A DNA stretch of 64,000 bases, from contig NW_024037058.1 of assembly GCF_015706575.1 (NCBI RefSeq), forward strand, positions 18,869,547 through 18,933,546, read 5' to 3'. Below the pieces are notes generated by a model. That model had not been told where the DNA came from, did no database searches, and worked only from the letters and a program-made list of their open reading frames with translations. Of this stretch, positions 48,501-58,109 are shown piece after piece. The stretch's first letter is position 1. Every line of letters begins with the position of its first letter. Made by a program: the position numbers and the translations under genes. The DNA comes from Patiria miniata. Lineage: Eukaryota; Echinodermata; Asteroidea; Valvatida; Asterinidae.

Positions 48501-51500
48501 GACAGAACTTTATTAAAACGGTGTTTGTGTTCTGTAACTTGAAAAGTACATGAGTGATTTGAATGATTCTTGTACTAAAAGAAAAGCTCATTGACTGGGC
48601 TTTCATATCCTAGATTTTGAAAGTGCTACATGCAGGACGTCATTAAAATAATTGGTCCTGCCCATTGGGTTTCCTTTTTTGGACTCGCCCTGTATTGAAC
48701 AACAGTTATCTTGGGTTTCTTTTTGTCAGTTTGTTGTGAGGTACCATTGTTCATTTTGTTGTAGGGGTACAATTGTTCTCTATGTTCTGGGGTACCATTA
48801 ATGTTCTTGTCATATTTATCAACAATGTTGGGTTGTTTTTGTTTTCTTTGTAGTGAGGTACATTTGTTCTCTATGTTCAGGGGTACAATTGTTGTCATTG
48901 TATCAAATTTAACAACAATTTTACAGGTGAAAATTCTCTTTGTTATTTGGTACCAAACGTTATTTCTTGTGTTTGTTTTTAGTTGGTCTAAACTATGGAC
49001 GTGTTGCTGGTATTATGCCAGGTAAGATTTTTTTTTTTTATTAAGCAAGCATTTCCATAACATTTTTATGTATCTATCCCCCCCCCCCCCCCATGACGAT
49101 TGTAGAATGCCATGGTCCAATGGTTATGGTGTTTGACTCGTGTACGAAGGTGCGTGGGTTCGAACCTGGCCAGGAACATGTGTAAGCGCGCAGCCGATGG
49201 TCATTGGTTGCGTACGTGGCGCGTACGGTACGAGTGGGATTTGGCTGAAGTATTCTATATGCCCAGCATGGCAGCATTTTGCTCATAGACACAATAGCAA
49301 ATGTCGTGTCCAGGTTTGTATATATTGGGGTCCCATTTAAAATATACAAGCAATACTAAATTAATGGATTCATGATTATTAATGACATTTCCACATTTAT
49401 ACTTGCATTACACTTTTTGCCACAAAAAAAAAAGAGAGTGCCGGTTTAGCCCTAGTTTACTGTGTAAGACTATAGACTGGAATTGCCCTTATAGAAATTT
49501 GTGGCAAGGGGTATTATTACCTTCTTGATTCGCCCCTCATGCATTAATACCTACTGCTGCGAATTTCATACAGCTGCCAGGCCATTTCCCCCTTCCCAAC
49601 CACCACACCCCTCCCACCCCTGACTGATTGACTTTTACTTACTGAGTACAAAGGATGTATGAAACTGATGACTCCACTTCCAGCTGGACAGGGCAAACAT
49701 TGGTATATTTAACGCCGCAAATTGACAACTTGTGCACATGTGTTTTTATACATAGCGCCTACAAGTTTACACAAAGCACCAACAAAGGCACCAACAACTA
49801 CAACAACCGTTGCGACCACAACCCTTGCGACCACAGCCCCAACACCGACAACACGTGAGTGTGCATTTTATGTTCTCAAAACTATACATTTGGAAGCCTT
49901 GTTTTCGTTGTTTTTTTAGTACTGCTATTCGAGTATGAGTACTTTGATGATCGAGTACAATTTCGACATGTTGAGTACGAGTACTTTGCTGTCGGAGTAC
50001 TGTCGTTTCGAGTACGAGTACTTTGACATTCTAGTACAAGTGCGAGTTAAAAAAGCACTCGAGTAGTAGTCTAGTACGAGTACCGAGTATGAGTACTACA
50101 ACACTGAGTTTCGTCTGTGCTAGCATTGTTAACAAAGCTGCAAAGTTGGACAATAGCAAAAGGGGATCACTCAGAGTGATTACAGCTTTTTTATCCCAGC
50201 CTTGTTGAAGACTGTATAGCAATGAAATACATGTCCTATATAGTTTTGATTTTTGTCTGTTACAGCCATGGGACCACCGCGCAAATATCGTGCTACCTTT
50301 GTGATGCCGATGGAGGGTAATGGTGCATTATGCTTCAATCTGAGAGCAAGACATGGCCAACTCTACAAGCTCATTGATGACCAAGTGGCAGGTGAGTGTG
50401 CCGAGCCATAGTAAATACCGGGGGGGGGGGGGGGGGGGTTCCCTAATTTCTCAGTCGGCATTAGAGCCTCATACAGCAAAAGAGCTGTTGCCTTCATATT
50501 GTCATTTTTGTCAATGTGTTTTCATTGTATTTGTAAAATATATACCTCTGTTAATATGTTTTGTCACATTGTATTGTCATTGTGTTCTATAGGATTGACT
50601 GTCAGTGGTCGCATGGCAAGTGCCTACTTGACCAACCACCTGCCCAATGGGAATGAGACCTTACCGCTTGTCCTCGACCGTGTGACCTTCCAAGACGGCA
50701 GCCTCGAAGTCTCCCCAGATGGTATCTCCATTGGTCCAACGGTCACCTTGCCCTGGACCGGGGGCTGGACGGTCACTGTGCAAGGCCTGAAAGTCTCAGT
50801 CAGGGCTGGTCAACAGCTGACCGTCCGGGTCGGGTCAGACATCACACTGGTCATCCAGAAGCGAGTAGGAAACAGCTTAGAACACAAGAGGGACTTCCTT
50901 GGATTTGAGATTAAGAACGGCCAAGGCTTGTCTGATCAGGTGGATGGCATCATTGGTAAGGATTCTTAAGTCTTGTAAATTTTGAATCAACTGAAGCCTA
51001 AATCTAATACTTTTTTGTCTTCGTGGCATCAACCAATATTTTTTGAGCAAACATGGGCACTATTATAATGACGCCATTTTCTGAGGAGAGGCTTTGAGTC
51101 TGACTGATCAGTATACAATGTGGCATGTCGTTGCCTCGTGGTCTGTCTGGAGCATCAAATTGTGGTTGGCGGTTAATTCTGCAGGTTTTCGAGTCCGTCC
51201 TAGGGTTATGGTGCGTGTGTCCTTGGGCAAGGCACTTTGCCACTCATTGCTTCAACCCCCACCCAGGAGTAAATGGGCACCTGTGAGGGCAGAGATGGGT
51301 TATTGTGGTTGATTTAAGCTGCTTTGTGACAAAATGGCAGCAAGGAGCTGTATATGGAGCTGAGATAGTCTTTGGAATGTTTCATTGGCCCAATGAGCAG
51401 GTTATTAATGATGTTGCTCCTGGAGCACCAATAATGGTGGATATATGTGCACTTTATAAAGGCAAAGTATAGTACGGCAGATGGATGATGGGATTATGCC

Positions 51501-52579
51501 TTTCTTGATGCAAGCATGGCATTTGGCACACAGTAAGAGTATGTCATGAGAAGGATATTTGGCTATAGGGCCATCACAAATTTGTCTCTTAAAAAACTAT
51601 CTTTGAATAACATGCAATGGTCGCCATTTTGAAAATTTAGAAATTTGCTTGTTATCCATAAACTTTTCGACCATTTTGAAAATTTAGAAATTTGCTTGTT
51701 ATCCATAAACTTTTCAAAGGACAAATCTGCGATGGCCCTATGGCCAAAGATCTTTCTCATGACATACTCTGACTGTGTGCCAAATGCCATGCTAGTATAA
51801 TTAAAGGCACAATTCCCTGAAATATTTCCCCTATTTACCCTACTAGTATTATTACTTTCTGCAAACAAACCAAACTTTTCAAATTCAGTGAATAATGTGT
51901 CGTTAATTTGAAATGAAACATGCGGTATTAAGAGGTTTATTTGATAAAGGTTTTGCCCTTCGCCAACGTTTAAACACTGTATACTCAGTGTGTTACCTCC
52001 TGAGTGAAAGTTGGAAAAAATCACTCAGGTGGGACTCGAACCCACAACCTCCTGCTTTCTAGTGCAGTTGTCTTACCACTGGACCACCAAATTAACGGGA
52101 TTGGTTGGCTGGTTTGAATCTAATGTACACAGCAGCGGGTATCGCATTAACTATTCATATAAGATGGAACTTTGCGTCGGGGTGAAAACGCACTGAGTAT
52201 ACAGTGTTTAAACATCGCTGAAGGGCAAAACCTAATCTTATTTACATCACCTCGACGCAAAATTCCATCGTATGAATCTGGTTTATTTGAGGTTTTATGG
52301 GGTTTTACAGCCTTATGGATAAGCCTTAGTTTACCGCTCTTTTATTTTGCCATTTTAATTGACCCAGGCCAGTTTGAGCGTCGTGAGATACGTCTGGATG
52401 CCGACAGTGTGTCTGGAGAAGGTGACAGGAGGAGAGGTTCCCTCACGGTCGCTGGCCAGCGCCTGGACGTCCGCATCTCAGAGAGGATGGACCTTCGCGA
52501 GGACAGAGCCAGGGAGTGCTGGTGGCATGCTGAAAGCAATAACATCCTGGAGAACCCACTCAGGCACTACCGCACTTAA
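33392..52579 (+). CDS. ITIH: Inter-alpha-trypsin inhibitor heavy chain-like protein, complete
   Basis: Coding exons: 33392-33511, 34663-34797, 35706-35863, 36025-36135, 36899-37037, 38118-38393, 38989-39277, 40314-40864, 41263-41545, 42259-42357, 43601-43642, 48983-49021, 49756-49854, 50266-50391, 50593-50955, 52368-52579; 3042 nt, 1013 codons plus stop, all phases consistent. Residues 1-22 are a signal peptide; RAKR at 41-44 is a furin-type site, followed by a Thr-rich stretch. Residues 86-220 form the VIT domain (NLTYEELLKRK). The vWA domain, about 335-510, keeps the complete MIDAS: D341-T-S-G-S345, T411 and D446 (LTDG). KYHFVTPLTSLVV and KIYEDSDAGLQL are ITIH signatures. A Pro/Gly/Thr linker (688-780) precedes the ITIH C-terminal domain with two cysteines (LCFNL, ECWWH). 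Known family members bind hyaluronan in the extracellular matrix. The DPHF chondroitin-attachment motif is not found. Short linker exons rest on splice signals and phase only. Confidence 0.94.
35293..35665. mobile_element. 370-bp MITE with AAGGCC-A(n)-TCTCCGGTTT ends, copy 2 (ITIH intron 2)
   Basis: This is an inverted, highly similar copy of 17703-18072. It ends about 40 bp before the exon-3 acceptor at 35705. Confidence 0.85.
37196..37540 (+). mobile_element. tRNA-derived SINE, second type, ITIH intron 5
   Basis: The head TGTGGCCTCATGGTCAGGAG with B box GGTTCGAGTCC leads into TTTGTCACTCATTGCTTCTC, GTAAATGGGTACCTGTGAGG and a GCGCTGTGTAAGTATTGATT tail. Confidence 0.78.
37816..38026. mobile_element. 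hAT-like GAGTC element, short copy in ITIH intron 5
   Basis: The element is 37824-38018 (195 bp), with CAGAGTTGTAA and TTACAACTCTG ends and perfect 8-bp duplications TGCAGCAA on both sides. It consists almost wholly of GAGTC-type repeats. It belongs to the same family as the 1009-bp element in RAD52, lacking the unique middle. Confidence 0.88.
38440..38655. repeat. CAATCACAAG degenerate tandem repeat
   Basis: About twenty irregular units of CAATCACAAGT follow exon 6 of the first ITIH gene. It is a simple minisatellite. Confidence 0.8.
39455..39848. mobile_element. MITE with GCTTAGCAGC ends, copy 2, with extra left-end sequence
   Basis: The palindromic core 39616-39848 matches 16134-16353. 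A detached left terminus, GGGGCCCAATTTCACGGTGC, lies at 39457, separated by about 135 bp of other sequence starting TTACTTACTTACTC; this suggests an insertion into the left end of the element. Confidence 0.68.
42380..42900. mobile_element. Interspersed repeat, ITIH intron 10
   Basis: It begins TTTAAAGGGAATATACAACA and ends GATGTTCCCTTTAAA, an inverted pair. The middle contains GGCCGACCACCGTTGG, related to 9220 and 23470. Confidence 0.6.
43655..46413. mobile_element. 2.7-kb foldback element with tandem-repeat arms, ITIH intron 11
   Basis: The element is 43661-46407. It starts TACGGTGGCCCACAACTGTC, the exact complement closes the other end, and both sides carry AATTTA (43655-43660, 46408-46413). 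The outer arms are tandem 20-bp units with core GCGCC(A/G)CGGCAA: about 17 on the left (43681-44022) and about 15 on the right (46086-46387). Inside them the inverted match continues to about 44485 and from about 45640, giving arms near 800 bp. The middle contains a third partial copy of arm sequence (44690-44820), a G run at 45567-45595 and a short ORF at 44853 (MDRSIRQLQRFRQRR...) with no assignable function. No transposase was found, so it is probably non-autonomous. Confidence 0.85.
46540..47500. repeat. Duplicated interspersed repeat (GTCTCCACA family)
   Basis: Two related blocks (about 46620-47095 and 47165-47495) share GTGCCCTCTGGAGA, AAACTAGGAATTTCCAAGG and ATGTCTCCACAAGGATACA. A third block is at 61965-62290. 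A tRNA-like B box, GGGTTCGAGTCCCACC, is near 46730. A CA microsatellite is at 47491-47515. Confidence 0.7.
48108..48345. repeat. GTTCTCTTTGTTGT tandem repeat
   Basis: Irregular 30-55 bp units of TTGTTGTTGGGTTTGCATTG and TGTGAGGGGGCATTTTG. A related, more diverged array continues at 48718-48930 beyond the MITE at 48385-48694, which appears to have inserted into one original array. Confidence 0.8.
48385..48694. mobile_element. 310-bp MITE with TACAGGGTGAGT ends
   Basis: It starts TACAGGGTGAGT and ends GACTCGCCCTGTA, with TA at both edges as expected for Tc1/mariner-type insertions. Arms contain TTTCAAAATCTAGGATATGA and its inverse. Relatives are at 15480-15850, 53860-54073 and 62615-63252. Confidence 0.82.
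49100..49350 (+). mobile_element. tRNA-derived SINE fragment, ITIH intron 12
   Basis: TGGTCCAATGG (A box) near 49113 and GGTTCGAACCT (B box) near 49158 give a tRNA-like head. The body is not obviously the same as the other SINEs. Confidence 0.6.
49920..50106. mobile_element. GAGTAC-repeat element remnant, ITIH intron before exon 50266
   Basis: A run of GAGTACGAGTAC-type repeats ends in GTACTACAACACTG, whose complement CAGTGTTGTAGTAC looks like a hAT terminal repeat. The left end is not clear, so the copy is probably truncated. It resembles the GAGTC elements in design but not in unit sequence. Confidence 0.5.
51115..51480 (+). mobile_element. tRNA-derived SINE, second type, ITIH intron 15
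   Basis: The body CCTTGGGCAAGGCACTTTGC...GGGCACCTGTGAGGGCAGAG...CCCAATGAGCAGG matches the copies at 37196 and 22974. The tRNA-like head is eroded. Confidence 0.75.
51513..51793. mobile_element. Foldback element with internal 47-bp duplication, ITIH intron 15
   Basis: AGCATGGCATTTGGCACACA pairs with its complement ending at 51793. The loop contains two direct copies of a 47-bp segment (51623-51668, 51670-51715). Confidence 0.75.
51950..52270. repeat. SINE-like repeat in head-to-head arrangement before the last ITIH exon
   Basis: A minus-strand tRNA-like unit (GGGTTCGAGTCCCACC complement near 52030, with TGGTCCAGTGG) is followed by a plus-strand partial copy sharing AGTATACAGTGTTTAAAC. It is related to 46700-46850. 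It is not a tRNA gene because the acceptor arms do not pair. Confidence 0.65.
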
Positions 52580-53400
52580 TCATTAAGCCAACAGGAGACC
52601 TGAGGTTTATGGATGCATTCAGTCTAATATTGGATTACTGAGCATTAAGAGGTTAATGAGGTTTTGATATTTACTAAGAGATATTGACAATTTTCCGGAG
52701 AACCCAATAAGGCACTACCGCACTTTAATACATGTAGTCAAAGACCTGAGGTTAATGGATACATTATTAGGTTTACTGAGCATGATAGAGGTTCATGAGG
52801 TTTGGATACTTACTAAGAGATTCTATATTTGTGGCACTGCTGCAATTGCAATAACTTCCTGGAAAACTCACTGAGGCACTACCGCACTTAATCACTAAGC
52901 CAAAAGGAGACCTGAGGTTTAAGGATGCATTCCGTCTAATATTAGATTACTGAGCCTTAAGAGGTTCATAAGGTTTTGATATTTACTAAGAGATATTGAT
53001 AATTTTCTGGAGAACCCAATAAGACACTACCGCACTTACATGTAATCATTAAGCCAACCGGAGACCTGAGGTTAAGGGATACATTCAGTCTAATAGATTG
53101 CTGAGCATTGAGAGGTGCATGAGGTTTTGACACTTACTAAGAGATTTTTTATTTGAGGCACTGCTGCAATAGCAATAACTTCCTGGAGAACCCAATGAGG
53201 CACTACCGCACTTAATCATTAAGCCAACAGGAGACCTGAGGTTTACGATACATTCAGGCTTATTTTAGTTTATACTGAGCAGAGGTTCTTGAGGTTTTGA
53301 TATTTACTAAGAGATATTGATAATTTTCGGGAGAACCCATTGAGGCATTGCTGCACTATATACAGTAAATGCTAGAGGCTTACTGAGGCATCTATAAGTG
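52550..53400 (+). repeat. Satellite derived from the ITIH terminal exon
   Basis: The last codons and stop of the ITIH gene (GAGAACCCACTCAGGCACTA...) recur at 52698, 52862, 53010, 53186 and 53331. Spacings of 148, 164, 148, 176 and 145 bp suggest a two-unit higher-order repeat. Copies keep GGCACTACCGCACTTA and GACCTGAGGTTTA. The array forms the 3' UTR or downstream region. Confidence 0.88.
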
Positions 53401-53491
53401 AATGAATGAAAGGTTTGCAGAAAAACCATCTGGGAATAATTAATTTTTTTAAATTAAGAGAATGGTTCTGAAAAGAACCAGCGGTATAATA

Positions 53492-53817
53492 TTCCGGTCA
53501 GTATGCTCTGACCGTTTTCAGGAGAGTGCCTAAACTCTAAGAAAGTAAACACTTAAGTAGCAAAAAGCGAAATCGATGAAGTTTGAAGTTGCATCCTGTG
53601 TTGATGCCAAGTAGCTGGGAGCCTAGAGCAAGCTTGATGTGCCCACTGAAGTGGAACAGAAGGGCTGCAGTCTCAATAGAGGGAGGACCTAGGGTATAGG
53701 AGACTGAGTCCGAGGAAATAGCTTCGCACTCCATCGATTTCGCATTTTGTACTTTTGTGTTTACTTTCTTAGAGTTTAGGCACTCTCCTGAAGACGGTCA
53801 GAGCATACTGACCGGAA
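53492..53817. mobile_element. 326-bp MITE with TTCCGGTCAGTATGCTCTGA ends
   Basis: Inverted arms of about 60 bp run from TTCCGGTCAG through CCTAAACTCTAAGAAAGTAA and their complements. The middle is not recognisable. Confidence 0.85.
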
Positions 53818-53859
53818 CTGAATGTTGCATTTGAATTGTTTTCGTTAAGCTGGAAGAAC

Positions 53860-54073
53860 ACTTACCTTTTTGTGATTTGTGGACAGATCTCTTAACCGGT
53901 GTTTGTGTTTAAAATTACGTAACTTGAAAAGTACATGAGTGATTTGAATGATTCTTGTACTAAAAGAAAGCTCATTGATTGGGCTTTCATATCCTAGATT
54001 TGAAAGTGCTACAGGCAAAACTTCATTCAAAAAATTCATCTAGCCATTTGGGTTTTGTTTGAGTCACCCTGTA
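53860..54073. mobile_element. MITE fragment of the TACAGGGTGAGT family
   Basis: The right end is GAGTCACCCTGTA at 54073; the body matches 48480-48694 closely. The left end appears lost next to the 53492-53817 element. Confidence 0.75.
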
Positions 54074-55252
54074 GTTGTAGGACATGGGGCACCATCTTTG
54101 CACTTCGGGCCTAAATTGGAACATTGAACAAAAGTAGAGGAAACGGTTTCTTTTTTTCCCGCTGAGATAGAGGAAGTTCAAGTCAATGGAGATTGTTTTT
54201 ATTGGGTTTGTTTGACGTCATAGGATGCCAGCAGAGCAAACTGTGTTTGTTCTGTCCAGTAGGCCTGTATCAATACTCGGACTGTTAATCTCATTTCAAG
54301 GTGGCGGACCACACGGGATACGCTCCCGTGTTCTTTAATTTGGAAATGTCCATAGTTCCACGTTTGTGGCAAAATGGAGACGAAACTGTTCTGCTTTTTG
54401 CACGCATATACATTTCTAATCTATCTAGCATACAAACGTCCTTGCTCATAAGTTCTGGCTTTTCAATCAATATCAAGGGTTTTTTGTATTTTATTTTCTT
54501 AACAAAGTTAACGACAGCGTTATCATAGAAGAAGTTCATGTTTCAGCTCGAAACTTATATTTCTACCAAATAAGCCTTTTGCGTAAAGGTCTGAGATAAA
54601 GGACACTAACGGTGTATTGCCGTTCTCATGGTGAATGAATACGAGATCTTGGTTCATAATAAGGACGGGGAACCAACACGCGAACGGTGTTCGCAAACAA
54701 GATTCTCACTTCCCACTTATTGGGAAGTAGATGAAGAACGTCAAGAACAAAGATGGCGGACTAAGGCCCCTTAGTGGAACTTGCTTACTGAATATTGTAT
54801 ATAAAATTAAAAGAACTTGTTCAGTGCAGGAGCAGTAATGATTAAAAAAATAAAATTGTACACGGTTTGGAGTGGACTTGGCAGCCTTGTCTTTTGCAAT
54901 TTATAAAGCTGTTTCGGGATTTCAATTATTTTCATATCACATGTAATTCTATTTATTGTCTCCTTGGTTTTAATTCTTCGTTTTTAATACGGCGCGGCCC
55001 TCTCATAGTATGGTGTAACTTCGATTTTTTTTTTCAAGATACACCATTTTGCCATGAGAGGGCCGCGCGGCGGCTGTCATCTGGAATTTTCGCCCATCTG
55101 CACTCGTACAAGGATAAACGACTCGGACGACTTCTGGTTAGACGCGTGATCCGTCCCGCACATGAAAATACATGTACTACGAATACTTGTCAACAAAGAC
55201 CCTGCGCCCGATGTGGTGTCGAAGTCTGTCAATTATATTTTTGGGGCCGTAT

Positions 55253-55847
55253 CATAAGTCCGACGCCTCATAGGTCCGGTGTTGGACTTTCGAGGCATAA
55301 AATGTATTTACTCCGCCTCATAGGTCCGACGCCTCTAAAGTCCGACGACGTCGGGAAAACGAGACCTCGGAAAAAAGAGGCGTCGGACCTTTGAGGCGTC
55401 GGAGCTATGGACCGACATTGGAAAAGGTTCATTTGTCCGACAAAGCAAGAACGAGATTTAAAAAACACACTTTACAATGTTTGAAGTCCGCGAGGTCTAC
55501 TTACGAACGGCGCACTGTGCATAGCATGAACTAACTGGACGGAGATCAGTCCGCAAACGCGCAGTTTTTGGCGCAAGGGTTGATGCTGCGGGCGTAAATC
55601 CGGGGGGGGGGGGAGGGAAGGTCTGGTACATTCCTTAATGTCAATGTGCAATCGCCAACTAATAAATAGAGGCTCTAAGATTCTGACATTTTATACAATG
55701 TTTGACTGTATTAATTAATAATGGCTGTTGGACTTATGAGGTGTCGGACTTATGGGCCTTAATTTGGTTGGGGGATGCGATTTTGTCGGACTTATGAGGC
55801 GCCGACGTGTCGGACCTATGAGGCGTCGGACTTTTGAGCGGACCCCA
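55253..55847. mobile_element. hAT-like element made of GTCCGACGCCTCAT repeats, copy 2
   Basis: This 595-bp copy begins GGGGCCGTATCATAA and ends GCGGACCCC. Its end arrays match copy 1 at 29873; a non-repetitive middle (about 55440-55720) is present only here. The flanks read ATATTTTTG and ATATTTTG, a likely target duplication with one T gained or lost. Confidence 0.7.
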
Positions 55848-56155
55848 TATTTTGAGTATTCATGAGTCTACGTTTGTGGTCTTCATTATTTAATTCTGAT
55901 AAGTGATAACTACATAGCCATGTTAACGCCGAGCACAATATCTTAAGCTTTAAAATGAACTATGGAATGTGGCTCTTGTTTCATCGGTTCGGGACCACAT
56001 CTCTCAAAAACGTTATAATGAAAGCCTAATTAAAAACAAAATCTGGGTAAACGGTGTTCTCATCGAAATTTGACTTTCTTCAGTTCTCGGGCAAATACTT
56101 CATCTATGACGTCAAAAACTGCACAATATCATGGAGTTATAAGACAATACCATCT

Positions 56156-57140
56156 ATATATATAAGAGAGAAGTTTACTCGCCCCCGAGACGATGTTTGC
56201 TCATGAAAGGATCTGAGACCGCGGGCTCCCGCTGCGCGAAAATCGCTCCACGTCCGTGGAAAAATGCGGAGGGTGTCTTCCGCCGGGTCGGACACTTCGG
56301 GTCGTCCTGATTTTCCCGTACGGACCGGCGATCCTTTTCGTCGATTTTTCGTGACTGCGTTTTTCGCAGGAATTTGCCGTCGTGTGCGCTTTCACGTTGA
56401 CTGCCTGGTCGCCCCCTGTGCTGGCTTCTCTGCGTGTCTAGACTGTGCGAGGTCAGCGAGGTCAACGTAGGGGTTCCGTTTACGTGTTCTACTCAGCCCT
56501 TCTGCAAAAGCGTTCACCAAATTGTGTTATGGGGTGACCTTGGTAAACTATTTTTTCTCCATGGTGCGTGGCCACCAAGTGCCCCTATTCTTTCATATGC
56601 TTCGCTTGCCGCCCCTGCGCCGAGTGCAACGAATACTCAGAAGGACTTCACATTAAGTATGCCTTGCGCGGTCTGACCAATCGAAAGTCTACACTGCGTA
56701 GTATTTCCGGGCTATGCAAAACTGTCGATGGCAACGCGTACTGCAGCCTGCTCCACACCCTGGAAACGAGGTTGAGTCTACGGTGCTCGCTATTTGCATG
56801 ATTTGAAGCACAAGCATGTGAGTGACGTGTATAGTGCTCTGTTGCTTTCATCGTGTGTTTGCAGCTCCATGCATCCACCAAGGCTGACCGTTGTGAGTTC
56901 GCTGCCCGCCACGTATAATTCAGTGTCGCGTTGTAATGGGGGCCTGTTTTGGATCAACGAAGGATCGATGCATTGCTTCAAATACCGCGATCTTAAACGC
57001 TGTCACAAAAAATCGACAAAATAGTGTCCGACCCGGTGGAACACACCCTCCACATTTTTCCACGGACGTGAAGCCGCGGTCTCGGATCCTTTCAGGAGCA
57101 AACATTTCTCGGAGGCCGAGTAAAACTTGCTCTTATTATA
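56156..57140. mobile_element. TIR element of about 985 bp with unidentified interior
   Basis: Arms of about 150 bp are inverted: AAGTTTACTCG...CGAGA...TGTTTGCTC, GATC(T/C)GAGACCGCGG and the CACGTCCGTGGAAAAATG segment, closing with ...GGCCGAGTAAAACTTGCTCT. The middle (56430-56960) is CpG-rich with short ORFs. One, at 56568-56801, is cysteine-rich but matches no family I know. Confidence 0.75.
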
Positions 57141-58080
57141 GATGGTTGAACCAACTTGAATAAAAGTTGACTCGACTTTTTCCTCGCAGACGGTCTCGCA
57201 AATTGTAAGAAGTTCAAGTTTACGTTTGTTGAAGAGAACAATACTGAAACTTAATTATGACCTTCCTCCATGATTCAGACCGTTTTCATTTTCATTTCAA
57301 ATGACACCTTCACGTTTTATTGCATTATGATTTATTGTCAAAACTGTACAATCAGCCTTCGCCTGTGTACTACAGTAACCTTTTCACTACGTTTTCCAAA
57401 TGCGACTGCCTCACAAATGCGACTGATTCTATTGCTCAGAATACATGTAGCTGATTCAATTACTCAAAACTCAAAACTTTAAAAGATGATGTTCTGCTCA
57501 AATTGGTTTCAGTGGTCAGAAATTGCCTCAGATCACACCACAGAAATTGCTTTACTATAACTGCATGTCTCCCAACTATATCCCCCATTAACATTTAACT
57601 CCCCACATTTTCATCCCCAACACTACGCCCTACCCGATCTATGATCGGGTAAATCAGCTTGTCTGTTATACCCTGAAGTATTTATTCTTTAACTATTTTG
57701 GAACAATTATATCTTGCATAAGGAGTAGTTTTGCTTACAGTTTTAAGAATATTTCCGTTTTAGATGTCATGCAAAAAAAAAACCCCAACAAAATGGCACA
57801 CCTGGAAATTCGCGATTGCAAGCCAACGGGTGTGCTCGTTATCACGCGTCTAACCAATTAAGGCAAGTCCGCTCAGTGCATTTTGTACTAGAGCTCTGAA
57901 CAGTCGCGTATCCTTGTGTGTAGGATCCGTGGTGCAACTATCTGGGTACGTCCCCCTGATCTACCAATAGCTTCCAGGAAATCACACCATGTCGACCCTC
58001 TTCCCGACTTGTTTATTTACCCCAGCACTGTCGGCGCAGCTTGCCATGACCAATAACCAAGAAATCAGACACGCGTAGGG

Positions 58081-58088
58081 TATAAAAA
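58081..58088 (+). promoter_or_regulatory. TATA box of the second ITIH gene
   Basis: TATAAAAA sits in a block (about 57965-58225) that aligns with the promoter of the first ITIH gene at 32405-32660. A GTAAGT donor follows at 58215, as in the first gene. Confidence 0.72.
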
Positions 58089-58109
58089 AAACCTTGACGA
58101 GTTGGAAGG

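Larger units (their letters stand above)
54074..58080. other. Intergenic region between the two ITIH genes
   Basis: Contents are a repeat shared with 28160-28700 (54080-54300), a hairpin with GGCGCGGCCCTCTCAT arms (54990-55075), the hAT-like element (55253-55847), the TIR element at 56156-57140 and otherwise AT-rich unique sequence. No gene was recognised. Confidence 0.6.

Noticed and set aside
52030..52105. Possible minus-strand tRNA-Leu (TAG anticodon-like loop)
   Set aside because: The acceptor arms do not pair, there is no long variable arm, and the sequence recurs at 46710 as part of a repeat.
54867..55394. 175-codon plus-strand ORF
   Set aside because: It crosses a hairpin and the start of the GTCCGACGCC element; the protein has no recognisable features.
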